From: Brugia malayi
Lineage: Eukaryota; Nematoda; Chromadorea; Rhabditida; Onchocercidae
Direction: 5' to 3'
Assembly: GCF_000002995.4 (NCBI RefSeq)
Contig: NW_025062477.1
Span: 12,630,696-12,694,695, forward strand
Length of the DNA stretch: 64,000 bases
Below the pieces are notes generated by a model. That model saw only the letters and a list, made by a program, of their open reading frames with translations, ran no database searches and was not told where the DNA came from. The position numbers were made by a program, and so were the translations under genes. Numbering within the stretch: the first letter of the stretch is position 1; every line of letters starts with the position of its first letter. Positions 1 through 11,797 of the stretch are shown here, one piece after another.

Positions 1-199
1 AAAAGAAAAAAAAAAATTGAAGAAGAAAAGGCGCAAAAAAACGAAGCGCAAAAAAAAAGTTTATTGAAAAAGGATATATTGTTGTTCTCGGATTGAATGG
101 ATGGAGCTTTATTGACAATTGTTGTTGACGAGAAAGTTTTGAGTGCATTCACTTTTACATCAACCAAACAAATATTTTTGAATGAATTTGAATATATTA

Positions 200-535
200 T
201 TAGTATAGAATAGAATAGAATGGAATAGAATAAATTGGAATAGGAATATAATAATAAAAATGATAATACCAATCAAAATATTAGTAATAATAATAGGAAT
301 CTGTTCAATTCTATTGCTATTTATCACAAATAAATTTGAATGAAATAAATTAAGAATAGAAAAAAAAAATGGAATAGGAATAGAAAAAAAAAAGTACATG
401 AAAAAAGAAAACAGGATAAAGAATAATTATCATTTGTGGAATAAGAATAGAAATTAAATATGAAATGGAATGAAGCGTAATTATTTACTAATAGAATGGA
501 ACAGAATTGAATATAGAATAGAATAAAAATTAATC
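200..535. repeat. GAATA/GGAAT pentanucleotide-rich repeat
   Basis: Interrupted runs of GAATA and variants GGAAT and GAATG, densest at 205-250 and again at 360-390 and 490-530. It resembles a decayed pentanucleotide satellite. An open frame on the minus strand at 160-399 is just this repeat translated into Phe/Ile/Leu-rich sequence. Confidence 0.7.
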
Positions 536-3500
536 ATTTGTTTTCATTCGGAATACAAGTAAAATTAGTTATGAAAGAAGGTAAAATAAATAATAATTTT
601 TGTTAATGGAAAAAAAAAAAGAACTTAAAAACTTAAAATTATATATTTTGTATGTTTGTGTATGTTTGTATGTGTGTATGTATGCTTAAAGGGTATAAGT
701 ATTTATGTATTTTTTCGATTTAATTGATTGCTCTTTTGTAATGCAAATTTCGCCGGGAATGAATATCGCTGATTGATAATGGAAATGAAAAACATTATTA
801 TCAATACAGTATTATATGAATGAAATGTTTTGCTCATTACAAATATAAAATTTGAAACATTTAAAAAACGAAGAGAAAAAACTGAAAAAAAAAAAATTTA
901 TGTTTCAAATATTTTTCACTTTTTCTCTTGTTTTATAAATTTTAATTTTAATTAATTGGAACCATTTACTGTAATATTCAATTAATCAATTTCAATTATA
1001 TTAGTTATCAATTTGTAAATTTAATTGATCGCATTAAAAATGTTATTCACGAATTGTTCGATAATTTAATACAAATATATTTGTGTTATTGCTTTTCTTT
1101 TTTTGGGTTATACATTTAAAAAATTTAAGTTCATTGAAATTTTTTTCTTTTTATACTCAGCTGATGTTTAATTGAATCAAAGTTAGTTTCTTTTTTAATT
1201 TTTACATTATAATATTACTGAAATAGTAATAATAATGTACTAGAAAAGTTAGCAATTTTGCTTTTTTTTTATATGAAAATTGAAAAAGTTGCATTTTATT
1301 AAAAAAAACAAAACAAAACTTTATTTTATTTTTTAAAAGAGAAAGGAAGAACCAAAGCAGAAACAGTCGGATGAATAAATATAATGTTTTTTTTTTTTTT
1401 TAATGTTCGATATGATTCTGTAATTCAAATTTGTGATCGATTCTTTTTTTCACTTAAAATTTGAATTATTTAAATTTTATTAAATGCTTAATATCAAAAT
1501 AATATTTACAATATGAAATTTATTAAATGAAACAAAAATTGTTTATATTCTGATAGTTTCATATGTTAGTAACAAAGTAATATTTAAAAGTTTATAATTT
1601 TTGTTTAATTATGTTGTAACAATTGAATATGTATGAGTACAATTTGATACTGTCTTTTTACATTTTATAAAATTTATTTATATTTTAGCTATAATTGAAT
1701 GATATTATTCCCTTTTTAAAAATTATTCTCTCTTTACTTAAATTATTACATTAAAAAATTTTATACAAATTTAACTTTAATTTTATAGAAATTTAACAGT
1801 AACAATAATAACAGTAATAAAAGCGATTAATACAATTTGACAATACTTATCAAATTAAATTTTATATCTGTATTGATTTAATGAAAATTGTACAAAATAT
1901 TTGAATGCATTAATTATTATTATTATTAACATTATTATTATTATTGCTCCTACTATTACTATTATTATTTATTATTATCAGTAATTATTGTTAGTAATAA
2001 TATTACAATATGCTTTGTTTATTTACCCAAATATTTTTCTATAAATAATCCAAAAAGAAAATTGAGTAACAAAGGAAAAAAATAAAAAAATGTAATAAAA
2101 AAGAAAAAAATTGTAAGTAATCCTTCAAGTAAATGAATTGCTTCTTTTCCTCTGTTTTTTTTTTTTTTTTTTTTTATCGTTCTTTTTTATTTTGGCATCT
2201 CAAAAACGATGCGAAACAACCCATAAAAATGATGATTGAAAGAAAAATTACTGATCCGGCATTTTACTACTTTTTGATCCGGTATTTAATTGCGGCAATA
2301 CTATTATCATCATTATCATTATCATTAATACATCATCTTTATATATTTTATTACAGATAAAAACCAGTATGAACATATGTTTCCATAAAATGAAAAAAAA
2401 AAAACACACCAACGAAAAAAAAAAAAAAAGGAAAAACAATTTTCTTTGAAAATTACCGATCGTATGTTTGTTTTATGAAATTTTATAGGGAAATTATGAG
2501 AAATATTAGAAGGAATGTTAATGGATTTATTGAAAATTAATATTTCATCAAAAACAAAATTTGAAATTTTTTTGAAAAAAATTTATTTAAATAATTGGTT
2601 GTAAATGTGATAAATAATTAAATGCTTTTAGGATATTTTAGGAAAATTTTAATAATGCATATTATCTATAAGATTGTTTGAATGATTGTTTAAATCTTTT
2701 GATATAATTTTAAATATTTATGAAAAATAGAATTCAAAAGTTTATTAAGGCTGATTTATTAAAATTGAATTATACGGCAGAAGGTGAAAATTTACGGCAG
2801 TATTCCGTAGAATATGTATTATACTGTTGTTAATTTGCTAATTAACAATAAATTTTCAGTGATAAGAAAATAAAAAATTTCATTTAGCTAATTTAATTTC
2901 TTTTAGTTGAAATGAAATAAATGCTTAAATTAAAATTTATCTTTTTGTAATTAAATTTTGCAATATTGTGAATGTTTGAAAGTTGGATTTGCTTATGTTT
3001 TTCAGCATTAAATTGCATAAAAGAATGTGTAATAATGCAATCTGAAAAGTTTTTTTTTTTTTTTTTTGCGGAAAAATTTCTTTTACAAACTTGAAATTTG
3101 ATTTGAATTAATTAATTTATTGCAAATTGTGAAACAGAACGATGTAAAATTTTTAATATCAAATTGATCAATTGCAAAATTTATAACACTTCAACAGATA
3201 TTTTAAAATTCATTCACATTATACTAATTTATTTACTTATTTTCTCCAATTTTTTTAAATTCATTTTTTTACTTTAACATTTTGTTAGTTTTTTTTTTTC
3301 GTTGTTTATTTTTTTTTTTTCAATTATTCTTTAAAATGTGATTTATGCTCATTGTTTATCATTATCATCAATTTTTATGAAAATTTTTTTTCTCAATTTC
3401 AAAATTTGTTTTACTTTACTTTTCTTTTTTTTTTTTTTTTTTCACATCAGTCAAATGACTATTTTTGTAAATTGTTACAAATAGAAGAATTTACAAAAAA

Positions 3501-6275
3501 AAAAAAAAGTAAGAAGTAATTTTTATTTTGCATTCTTTTTTGAAATAAATTATTTTCTGTTGTAAATATAAATTTTTAATTTGAACAAAATTTTTAATAC
3601 AATAAATTAATATTCGTACATTCCTTCGATATTAATCACTTAAAGATTCTTATTGTATTAATAAATATAATGAAAGGTCAGTTGAATTTGCACTCTTTTT
3701 TTATTATCAGTAGGTTAATTACTACAAATAATGACAATTTATTGGTTGGATAAACGATCTCACTTTATTAATCGGATTATTTGTTGCTTTCTTTCTCTTT
3801 GTTTATTGTTTAAAAGAAAGAAAGAAATGACTAATGTATCAATGGTATTTATTTTTAGTATAATTATACAAAAAAGCAAAAAGAAAAAAAAAAAAAAACA
3901 AAAGTTAAAGTTTTTGAAAAATAGAAACATTAAATTATTTAATAAAAATGTTTAAAAAAATTTTTGATTATTAATTAAATGATTGATTCATTGATAAATG
4001 AATTGATGTGAAGTGGAAAAAACAAACAAACAAATAAATGAAAATAAAAAATTTTTGATAAATAAAAAAAAAACAATGTATTTAATAAAAATGTAAAAAT
4101 ATTTGATTATTAATTAATTAATGAATTAATTGATGAATGAATGAATGATTGAATTGTTGTGAAGAGAATGAGAATAAAAGAGAAATAGTTAATATATTAT
4201 TATTAGAATGTAAAATGAGAAAGAAGATTTTAATTAATTCAATCAAATCTTATAAAGTTACAGAAGCTAATAATAGCAGTAGCAGCAGGTGGTTTAAAGG
4301 TATTTACAAAATTTTTACTACATAAAACGATGAGTACTCTCTATCACATTTCTTATTTTCTCTCATTTTTGGATGATATTACAATTAAATCCTTTTGGAC
4401 TATTTGCACTAATATTTCACAAAGCGATAAATTTTCACAAAAGCGCTAATCCTATTCAAATATCATTTGAATAAATAATGAATGATTGATTAATGGGAAG
4501 TGAAAGAAATAAATGTAAAATTAAAATTATTACTGAGGGGAATAATTTTAAGTAGAAAAATTTGTAAAAAAAAAAATTTTTTTTTTTCTTTTAAATTTAT
4601 TTACAAATAAAAATTTTATTATATTAATTATTTTTTTTTCTCTTTCTTTTTTTTTTTCAGTTCAAAATTAATACTTTAATAATATACTGCATAGAATAAA
4701 TTTGTGAAAAAAAACTTAATCCAATTATTTTTTATGAAAAATTAAATGTTTTCAAAATATTAAAATTAAAAAAAAATATTTTTTGAAATTCATTTTTTAT
4801 ATAATTTCGAGTAATATTTATTTTGATATTATTGTTATTTGCTCTATTTTTTTGTTTTTTTTGCCCAATAAAATAATATAATTTGCTTTTCACTTTTTTT
4901 TTTACAAAATTTTCAATAAAATTTTCATAGCTAAGAATTGAAAAGCGTAAATTTTATCAGTGAAACTTCAAACAAAAAAAAAAAACAAGAAAAAAATGAA
5001 AGTTATGAAAAGATAAATTGAAATATAAACAAAGATGAATTGCATTAAAATTATAAAAATGTGCTTTCTAACAGAATTTGATATGTCAATTATTTTATCA
5101 CTAATGATAAAGCATAGAAATGATAATATATAAATGTTATACAGTATTATTAATTAATTAAACATTTAAATATTTGACAAAAGGATTTATAATATATATA
5201 TGGTTCGATAACTAATGATTTATTTAATATTATAAAAGAGGACGAAAGTTAATCTTTGCTTGTCATAAAAGTGAAGTGTCTCTCCCTCTCTCTCTCTCTG
5301 TCAAATGATTATTGCTAAAGTGTTAGCAAACATTAAATTACTAACAATTTTAGCAAAATGAATAAAATGACAATAAAATAAAATAATTATTGTACCAAAA
5401 AATTTTAAAAAAATGAGAAAAAAGCTTGCAAATACACGGGAAATAAAGGAATATTAATAATTAACAGAAATAATAATAAATAATAATAATTAAAGTAATA
5501 ATAATATTAATAATAACAATAGTAATAATAATAATGGTAATAAAAAGTATTAAGAAAGACATAATTGTAAATTTTTACAAGAAGAAAAATAATGCATATA
5601 CATTTTGATTTATTAATAAATTTAATTTTGTCAACTTATTAATATGAATAATAGATTAATTATTATATTAATTTCAATTATTTATTCTCAATAAATAAAA
5701 TTTTCATTTATTAGATTTTATGAGTGAGCGTTAAGTGTATGCATTACAAACAAATACGGATTATTTCCATTTGACAAACAATCTTTTATACACACATTGA
5801 CAGATACATACAACTTATACTTACTTACTTTACTATTACAAATGATAATATAAAATGTATTTACATTTATTGAAAATAAAAAAATTAAATTAATTAATTT
5901 ATTATTGGATTTACTGAATAATTTTTGAAATTGCTGACAGAACATATATAAATAAAAAAAGAGAATTCAGATTTTATTGCATAATAATAGTAGATTCATA
6001 ATTAATAGGAAAAACTATTAATAATTATAAAAACACAAAAAATGCATCTACATTTGTTGAAATAAATTAAAATAATTAAATAATTAGTCATTGATTTAAT
6101 AAATATTTTTTGAAATTATAATTTTCTTTTTTTCTATCTTTTGCTTATTGAAAATATGTAAATATTTGAGGAATACTTTTTTCTGAGAAAAAATTAATTA
6201 ATTTTAAAATGGTTATGTCATAAGCAAATTTTTTCGCATCACTTTTTATTATTTTATTATCAGTTGTGCGCTTTA

Positions 6276-6330
6276 TAATAATAATATTATTATAAATATT
6301 AATAATATTATTAATATTATTATTATTGCC

Positions 6331-6363
<33 letters not shown>

Positions 6364-6450
6364 GCCATTACTGTTATTATCATTATTATTGCTGTTATTA
6401 TTATTATTAATGCTATTGTTACTATCATTATTATTATTATTATTATTTTC
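6276..6450. repeat. ATT/AAT trinucleotide repeat
   Basis: Near-continuous ATT units with ATTGCC, ATTGCT and ATC interruptions. On the minus strand it translates as a poly-Asn frame and on the plus strand as poly-Leu, and neither has flanking gene-like sequence. Similar but shorter tracts occur at about 1,912-1,980, 5,465-5,535 and 6,925-7,020. Confidence 0.85.
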
Positions 6451-7739
6451 ATTCATATCCATGAAGCAAAAAAAGAGAAAACAAAAAATTTTAATAAATA
6501 TGAATCTTTCATCACAATAAGTTTAAAAAAAATGTTTAATAATCATATCCTAATATTCCTCAAATTATGCACAAACTGGTTCTTTTGAAATTTTTATTTC
6601 TTCCACAAATAATTTTATATTTAAATAATTTTTTTCAATTGGTAAGTATTGCCATGTTAATGAAAAATAAAAAAAAATAAGGAAAAAAGCACAAAAGAAT
6701 TAGTAATTAATAGATTAATAATGAAATGAAAGTGATAGAAATACGAAATGTTAAATTAGCTTTTGGATATTTTGGCAAACTTTTATTACTATTTTTGATC
6801 TAAGAATGTGTGAGAATATATTTAAGATTTGAATTCGAGTGATCCGTTTATTTTAATAATATCCAAAATGTTTGGAATATATGTAAAATTAAGAAAAAAA
6901 ACCTTTTTTTAATATTAAAGCCAGTAATAATAATAAATAATAACCATAAATAATACTAATATTAAATATAATAATAATAACATTGTGATAATAATAATAA
7001 TAATAATAATAATATAATTATTATTCAGTGACATTAAAACTTTCAGTCTGATTGGTAACCTTATTTATAGTTTACATATTAGAGTAAGTAATTTAAAAAA
7101 AAAAAAAATCAGTTTAATTTTTTTTTATTCCTAAATTGCTTGAAAATGATAATTATTTTTTGTGGTTCATACAATTTTGACATATTTTTATTTTTATTTG
7201 AATTTTTTATTAAACGAAAAAGATTTATTTATATTAACTATTGACGAATTTCTTGAATGATTAAATTGATTTCATTTTACAATTTTTTCTTCTCTCTCCC
7301 ACAAAATTATTCTTTTACTTTTGTGAAAAAAAATTTTTTTTTCTCTCTCTCTCTCTCTTTTATTATATACTGCACAAAATTACCGTTACGCAAAAAAGAA
7401 AAAATAAATTTTTCTGCAAATCAAAAAAAAAAATAAAAAATTTCTGATTGTACTTCGTTTCCATAAATAAATCAACAAAATATATAATTTAACGGACTCA
7501 ATTTTTATTCATTTTTAGTGCACTGAAATTTACAAAAAAAAAAAAAGAATGAAAGAAAGAAAAAGATTTTGAAATCGTTAAAAAAGGAAAAAACTGATGG
7601 CTAAACTTATTGTTCAATTTTATGCTTTCTAAAAAAAATTATTTATTAAATATTAAGGTATAATCATATCATTAATTGTTTACTTATTGTTTATATGCTC
7701 GCAATAATTTGAATTTTATATAAATTTATTAATTATATT

Positions 7740-8000
7740 TTCAGTTTCAATATTTTGGTGCATTTAAAATTGAAAATATCTCAAAGCATCAGTAGTTAAA
7801 TATTTCAATACTCAATATTAAATCACCAGTGATTAAATATTTCAATATTATTTGAAATATTTCAATGAATATACATATTGTCATCAATAATTTTAGTTTC
7901 AATATTTTAGCAATTTCAAATTTTCATTGATTTTTTAGTTGTTAAATATTTCAGTATTTGATTATCAATGATAAATATAACGGTATTCTTTAAATACATT
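7740..8000. repeat. Degenerate TTAAATATTTCAATATT repeat
   Basis: The phrase TTAAATATTTCAATA or close variants recurs about six times in 260 bp, on both halves of the segment. No coding potential. It is probably an old, diverged tandem array. Confidence 0.5.
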
Positions 8001-8203
8001 CAATATTAAATTTAAATATATGTATGTTAATATAACTTATTCATTAAAAAAAATTAAATTTATAAAACAAAACAAAAAAAAAAACGAAAAAATAAAATAA
8101 CATAATAAGAGAGAAGAAAAAGCTTATCATAGATTTGCATTTATTTAGATATAGGAAAAAATGCTTAAGCTAATATTGATTAAATCAACTGGAAAAAAAT
8201 AAT

Positions 8204-8220
8204 TGACCCTTGTTGACCCT
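8204..8220 (-). promoter_or_regulatory. Direct repeat of AGGGTCA half-sites
   Basis: Read on the minus strand, two perfect AGGGTCA heptamers are separated by 3 bases. Counted as GGGTCA hexamers the spacing is 4. This is the architecture of a nuclear-receptor response element (DR3/DR4 type). It stands out in otherwise AT-only sequence, but it lies 3.6 kb from the nearest gene start and may be chance. Confidence 0.25.
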
Positions 8221-8263
8221 GAAACATTTCCTGTTGCTTGCGCTTTTCCTCATCCTTTAATTA

Positions 8264-8297
8264 ACTGTCACTGTCACTGCCACTGTCACCGTCACTC
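8264..8297. repeat. ACTGTC hexamer tandem repeat
   Basis: About five and a third copies of a 6-bp unit ACTGTC, with ACTGCC and ACCGTC variants. Confidence 0.8.
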
Positions 8298-9007
8298 TAT
8301 GTGGATTTGATTTTTTAACAGATGGATTAACTAGCAGCTGACAATAAATTTCCCATCAATTTTTAGCCATATATCACAGCTTATAAGATTTATGATGACC
8401 AAATGATATTTGAAAGAAATAAATGTCAATAATTTTTACCAGTGAAAATAACAAATTGCTTACTGTTGTCATAGCAATAATTTATTTCATTTTTTAAAAA
8501 AATTTTAAAATAAAATCAAAAAAAGAAGGAAAAGAAAAAGAATGATTTTTCTTTTTTTTTCATAAAATTTTAAATGAAATATTCTTAAATATTAAGTATT
8601 TTTGGGAGAAAGAAAATTTTTTTGAAATAAATTTGTATCGCAAAAAAAAAAAAAAAAAAAAAAAAAAAACGAAATTTGATTCAAAAACTAGAAAAAATTT
8701 TTGAATTAAATATTCTTAAATAAAATTATAACTTATTTCTCTTTTTTAAAAAAAAAAAAAAAAATTTGAAGAAAAAAAATAAATAAATTTGTATTAAAAA
8801 AAAGAAAAAAAAAGAGAAGGAATTGAGTTATAATTGAGTAATAATTCTTTTCTAAACAGCGGTTTTTTTTTTTTTTTTTTTTTTTTTTTGCTTTTTTCAA
8901 ATCAAAAAAAGCAAAAAATTAATCTAATGTTTATTCAAATTTTTTCTTTACTTCGTTCTTTTTTTTTTCTTGTCGCAAACAAAGATTGATTACAAAGAAA
9001 TGGTGGA

Positions 9008-9066
9008 AGATAAGTGTTGTCGGGAATTACGAGAATTATATGAGAGATAAGTGTTGTCGGGAATTA
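9008..9066. repeat. 37-bp-period direct duplication
   Basis: A 22-bp sequence beginning AGATAAGTGTTGTCGGGAAT occurs at 9,008-9,029 and identically at 9,045-9,066, separated by 15 bp. It is more GC-rich than its surroundings. Confidence 0.85.
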
Positions 9067-9769
9067 TTATATCAGAAGCAGATGTTTGGGTATTTCAAAA
9101 AAAAGAAGAAAAATACGGCATCCTTTTATTTGCTATATGCTTAAATGAACACATAAAAGCGTAATTGAGCTGAAATTAGCAACAAATATTGGTTGTCATA
9201 AAGCGGTTAAAACGTAATTTTATTCTTCCGGGTCAAAGATCAAAACTTTTTACCTTTTTCTTTTTTTTGTGGAATTTATGAAGAATATTTTAATAAAAAT
9301 ATGATGGAATAATGTATGTTTTACAGCATTGCATATTTTAGTTTTTTTTTTTTTTTTATTTGTTTGCTTGTTTGTTTTCTGATGATTGTAAGGAAAAAAA
9401 ATTGAATATTCAGATTAAAATTTAAATCAATGGACATTTTAGAATTGCATGAAATGAATATTTAAATTGTAAAATTTCAAAAATTAATGGCATATTCATA
9501 TTCAATCTATCTTCATAACTATTAATTTATTACTAAAAATTAACCCAAACATTTTAACTACCAAAAAAAAAAAAAAAATGCTTTTATGTTAAAATGTATT
9601 TTTTTATATTTATCAAATTTACAATTATTTTATTCGTTTTTTTTTTAATAGCTAACATTAATTATTATTAATTGATTATTCATATGAATGAAATATAATT
9701 TGGCATAAAGATCATATAGTTTGGATTAAATTAAAGTCAATAAAGAGTGACTTCATTTTTGAATTATTT

Positions 9770-10140
9770 TATCTCTTTTCTCTCTTCTCTCTCTTTCTCC
9801 CTCTCTCTCTTTTTCTATTTTCTCAAAATATTCAGTTCTTCCAAATAAATATAAATAAAATAAATAAACAAACAAAATAAGAAAAAGTACCGCTTTAAAA
9901 AAAAAGAAGAGGAGAGAGAGAGGGAGAGAGAGGAAGGAGGGGAGAGAGAGAGAAATGTTATGCTTGAATGCATCACTTAAATCATTTTCTCAAATGATAC
10001 ATCCTTAATGTAAAAGTTGCGTTAAAATTGTTGCACACTGTGACAATTATCGAATTACATATTATTCATATCATTTCATCTGCTTCCTTTTATTTTTTAC
10101 CTCTCTCTCTCTCCCTCTCTTTCTTTTTCTCCCTCTCTCT
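9770..10140. repeat. CT, GA and CT purine/pyrimidine tracts
   Basis: A CT-rich tract at 9,770-9,834 is followed by a GA-rich tract at 9,906-9,955 and a second CT-rich tract at 10,101-10,140. Adjacent tracts are largely complementary, so each pair could fold as a hairpin, or the tracts could form triplex DNA. Confidence 0.7.
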
Positions 10141-10278
10141 ACATATTCTTTAAAATATTTTCCCTCAAGAATTGAATTACTCATTGCAAAATAAATAAAT
10201 GATTTATACAAGGAGGAAAAAAGGGACAGAATATTTTCAGAAATTGAAATTTTTTAATAAAAATAATAAATGATTAAT

Positions 10279-10309
<31 letters not shown>

Positions 10310-10899
10310 GAAATGAAAGAAAGAATTAATGTGATACTAAATAATTAATAGTTTGAAAAAAATAATTTGAAAAAAAAATTCAAAAAATTGCATTTTTAAA
10401 AATATAAAAAAGCGAGAATAAAAAATATAAATATTAAAATGAGCAAACATTGAGAAAGATGGAATTTGTAATGGAAAAAAAATTTAATTAATAATGTTTG
10501 AGAATTAAATAATTTCAAAAAAAAAAAAAAATGCTTAAATTGATTTTGAAAAATTTTTAAGATTCAAGAATATAAATATTGTTATTTAACGCGAAATATT
10601 ATTATAAATTTGATGGAATTTTATTAAAAGTAATATTTCTAAAGTTATAAATGCAAACAAAAATTTTTTGTTTCTCACTTTGTTTATTTTTCTCTTTTTT
10701 TTTACTATTCAGTTTTAATTTAAAATTAAAATGAAACATTTTTAAACTTATAAATGCTAGTAACAGTTCATTATTTCAATCAATTTGATTAGAACAATTG
10801 TTGTTGTTATTATTATTATTATCGTACTACAAAACTTAAATTATCATTGTTGATCTATGCTATTTTGTTTAATTTCTTCAAATAACAACATTTCGATAA

Positions 10900-11345
10900 A
10901 TAATTGTGCTGATTAGAAAACATTTCGGTGATAACTTATCATAATGATAATATATTTCTTGAAGAACTTAGTTCGGTTGAAGATACTTGGTGATAATTTA
11001 ATTCGATGATCAACATTTTGATAATTAATTGATTCTAATGAAAAAAATTTAAATGATAAATCAACACAACGACAAATATTTCTGTAGTAACATAGCTCAA
11101 TTGTATATTTGGTGACAGCTTAACACGATGATAAATATTTTTGATGATGTTTGCTGATAAATCGATAGCAAATTGATTACGTTGGAAGTGTTAATAGAAG
11201 TTGTAGTGATAACTCAACTTGATGATAAATATTTCGGTGATAAATTGATTCTGTTGGGAATACATTGGTGATAATTTGGCTCAGTTTAAAAATATTTAAG
11301 TGATAACTCAACTTGATGATAAATAAATATTTTGGCAATAAACTG
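10900..11345. repeat. Degenerate array dense in TGATAA motifs
   Basis: Loosely repeated phrases such as GTGATAACTCAACTTGATGA and GATGATAAATATTT recur through about 445 bp just upstream of the CERT gene. I count roughly a dozen (T)GATAA cores, most in the same orientation. GATA-type factors bind TGATAA in nematodes, so the array may be a homotypic enhancer. It may equally be a decayed repeat in which the motif is incidental. Confidence 0.45.
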
Positions 11346-11691
11346 ACTCGATTTCTCTAACTCCAATACCTCCCTTTTTAGCACATTCTTTCATCAGATT
11401 GTCTTTTCTTTGCTTATCAAATTATTTCTAATATCTTTATTTTCCTGAATTATTTTTTTCATCTTGATTTCAATCTTGAACTCTTTCTTTCTTACGCTAT
11501 TTCTAACTCCTGAAAATTTTTTTTGAATAATAATTTGAACTGATAACAAAATAACTCACACTAGAGATGCAAGACGAAATTTTCATGTAGCATTATATTT
11601 AGAGACGTTATGCAAATTTCGTTTCCCGATGTCATTTATATTTGTATTTCAATTAGTTTTCGGTCGTTGTCATTTCAGTTTGGGAATTTGC

Positions 11692-11726
11692 TATATAAGT
11701 GCTAATTGAGATTTGTTTTCTTACAG
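11692..11726 (+). promoter_or_regulatory. TATA-like box and acceptor-like site 5' of CERT
   Basis: TATATAAG at 11,692-11,699 is followed by TTTTCTTACAG ending at 11,726, which is 71 bp before the chosen ATG. The second element fits a nematode 3' splice site and could receive a spliced leader. The spacing of about 25-30 bp also allows it to be an initiator for the TATA box. The two readings cannot be separated from sequence alone. Confidence 0.45.
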
Positions 11727-11797
11727 TTCAATTTTTTAAACTGTTGCGATTGCTGGTAAAAAAGGAGGAGAAGAGAAGATATTTGGGAAAGGAAAAA

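Larger units (their letters stand above)
1..11690. other. Intergenic region, no gene supported
   Basis: I found no exon chain in either strand that keeps frame across plausible splice sites or resembles a known family. The stretch consists of A/T homopolymers (for example an A-run near 8,642-8,669 and a T-run near 8,863-8,889), AT-only low-complexity sequence, and the simple or degenerate repeats listed separately. The only long open frames are translations of ATT/AAT repeats. Part of it is presumably the upstream regulatory region of the CERT gene. Confidence 0.7.

Noticed and set aside
6145..6462. Poly-Asn open reading frame on the minus strand
   Set aside because: It is a translation of an ATT repeat, has no exon context or family similarity, and the opposite strand is equally open as poly-Leu.
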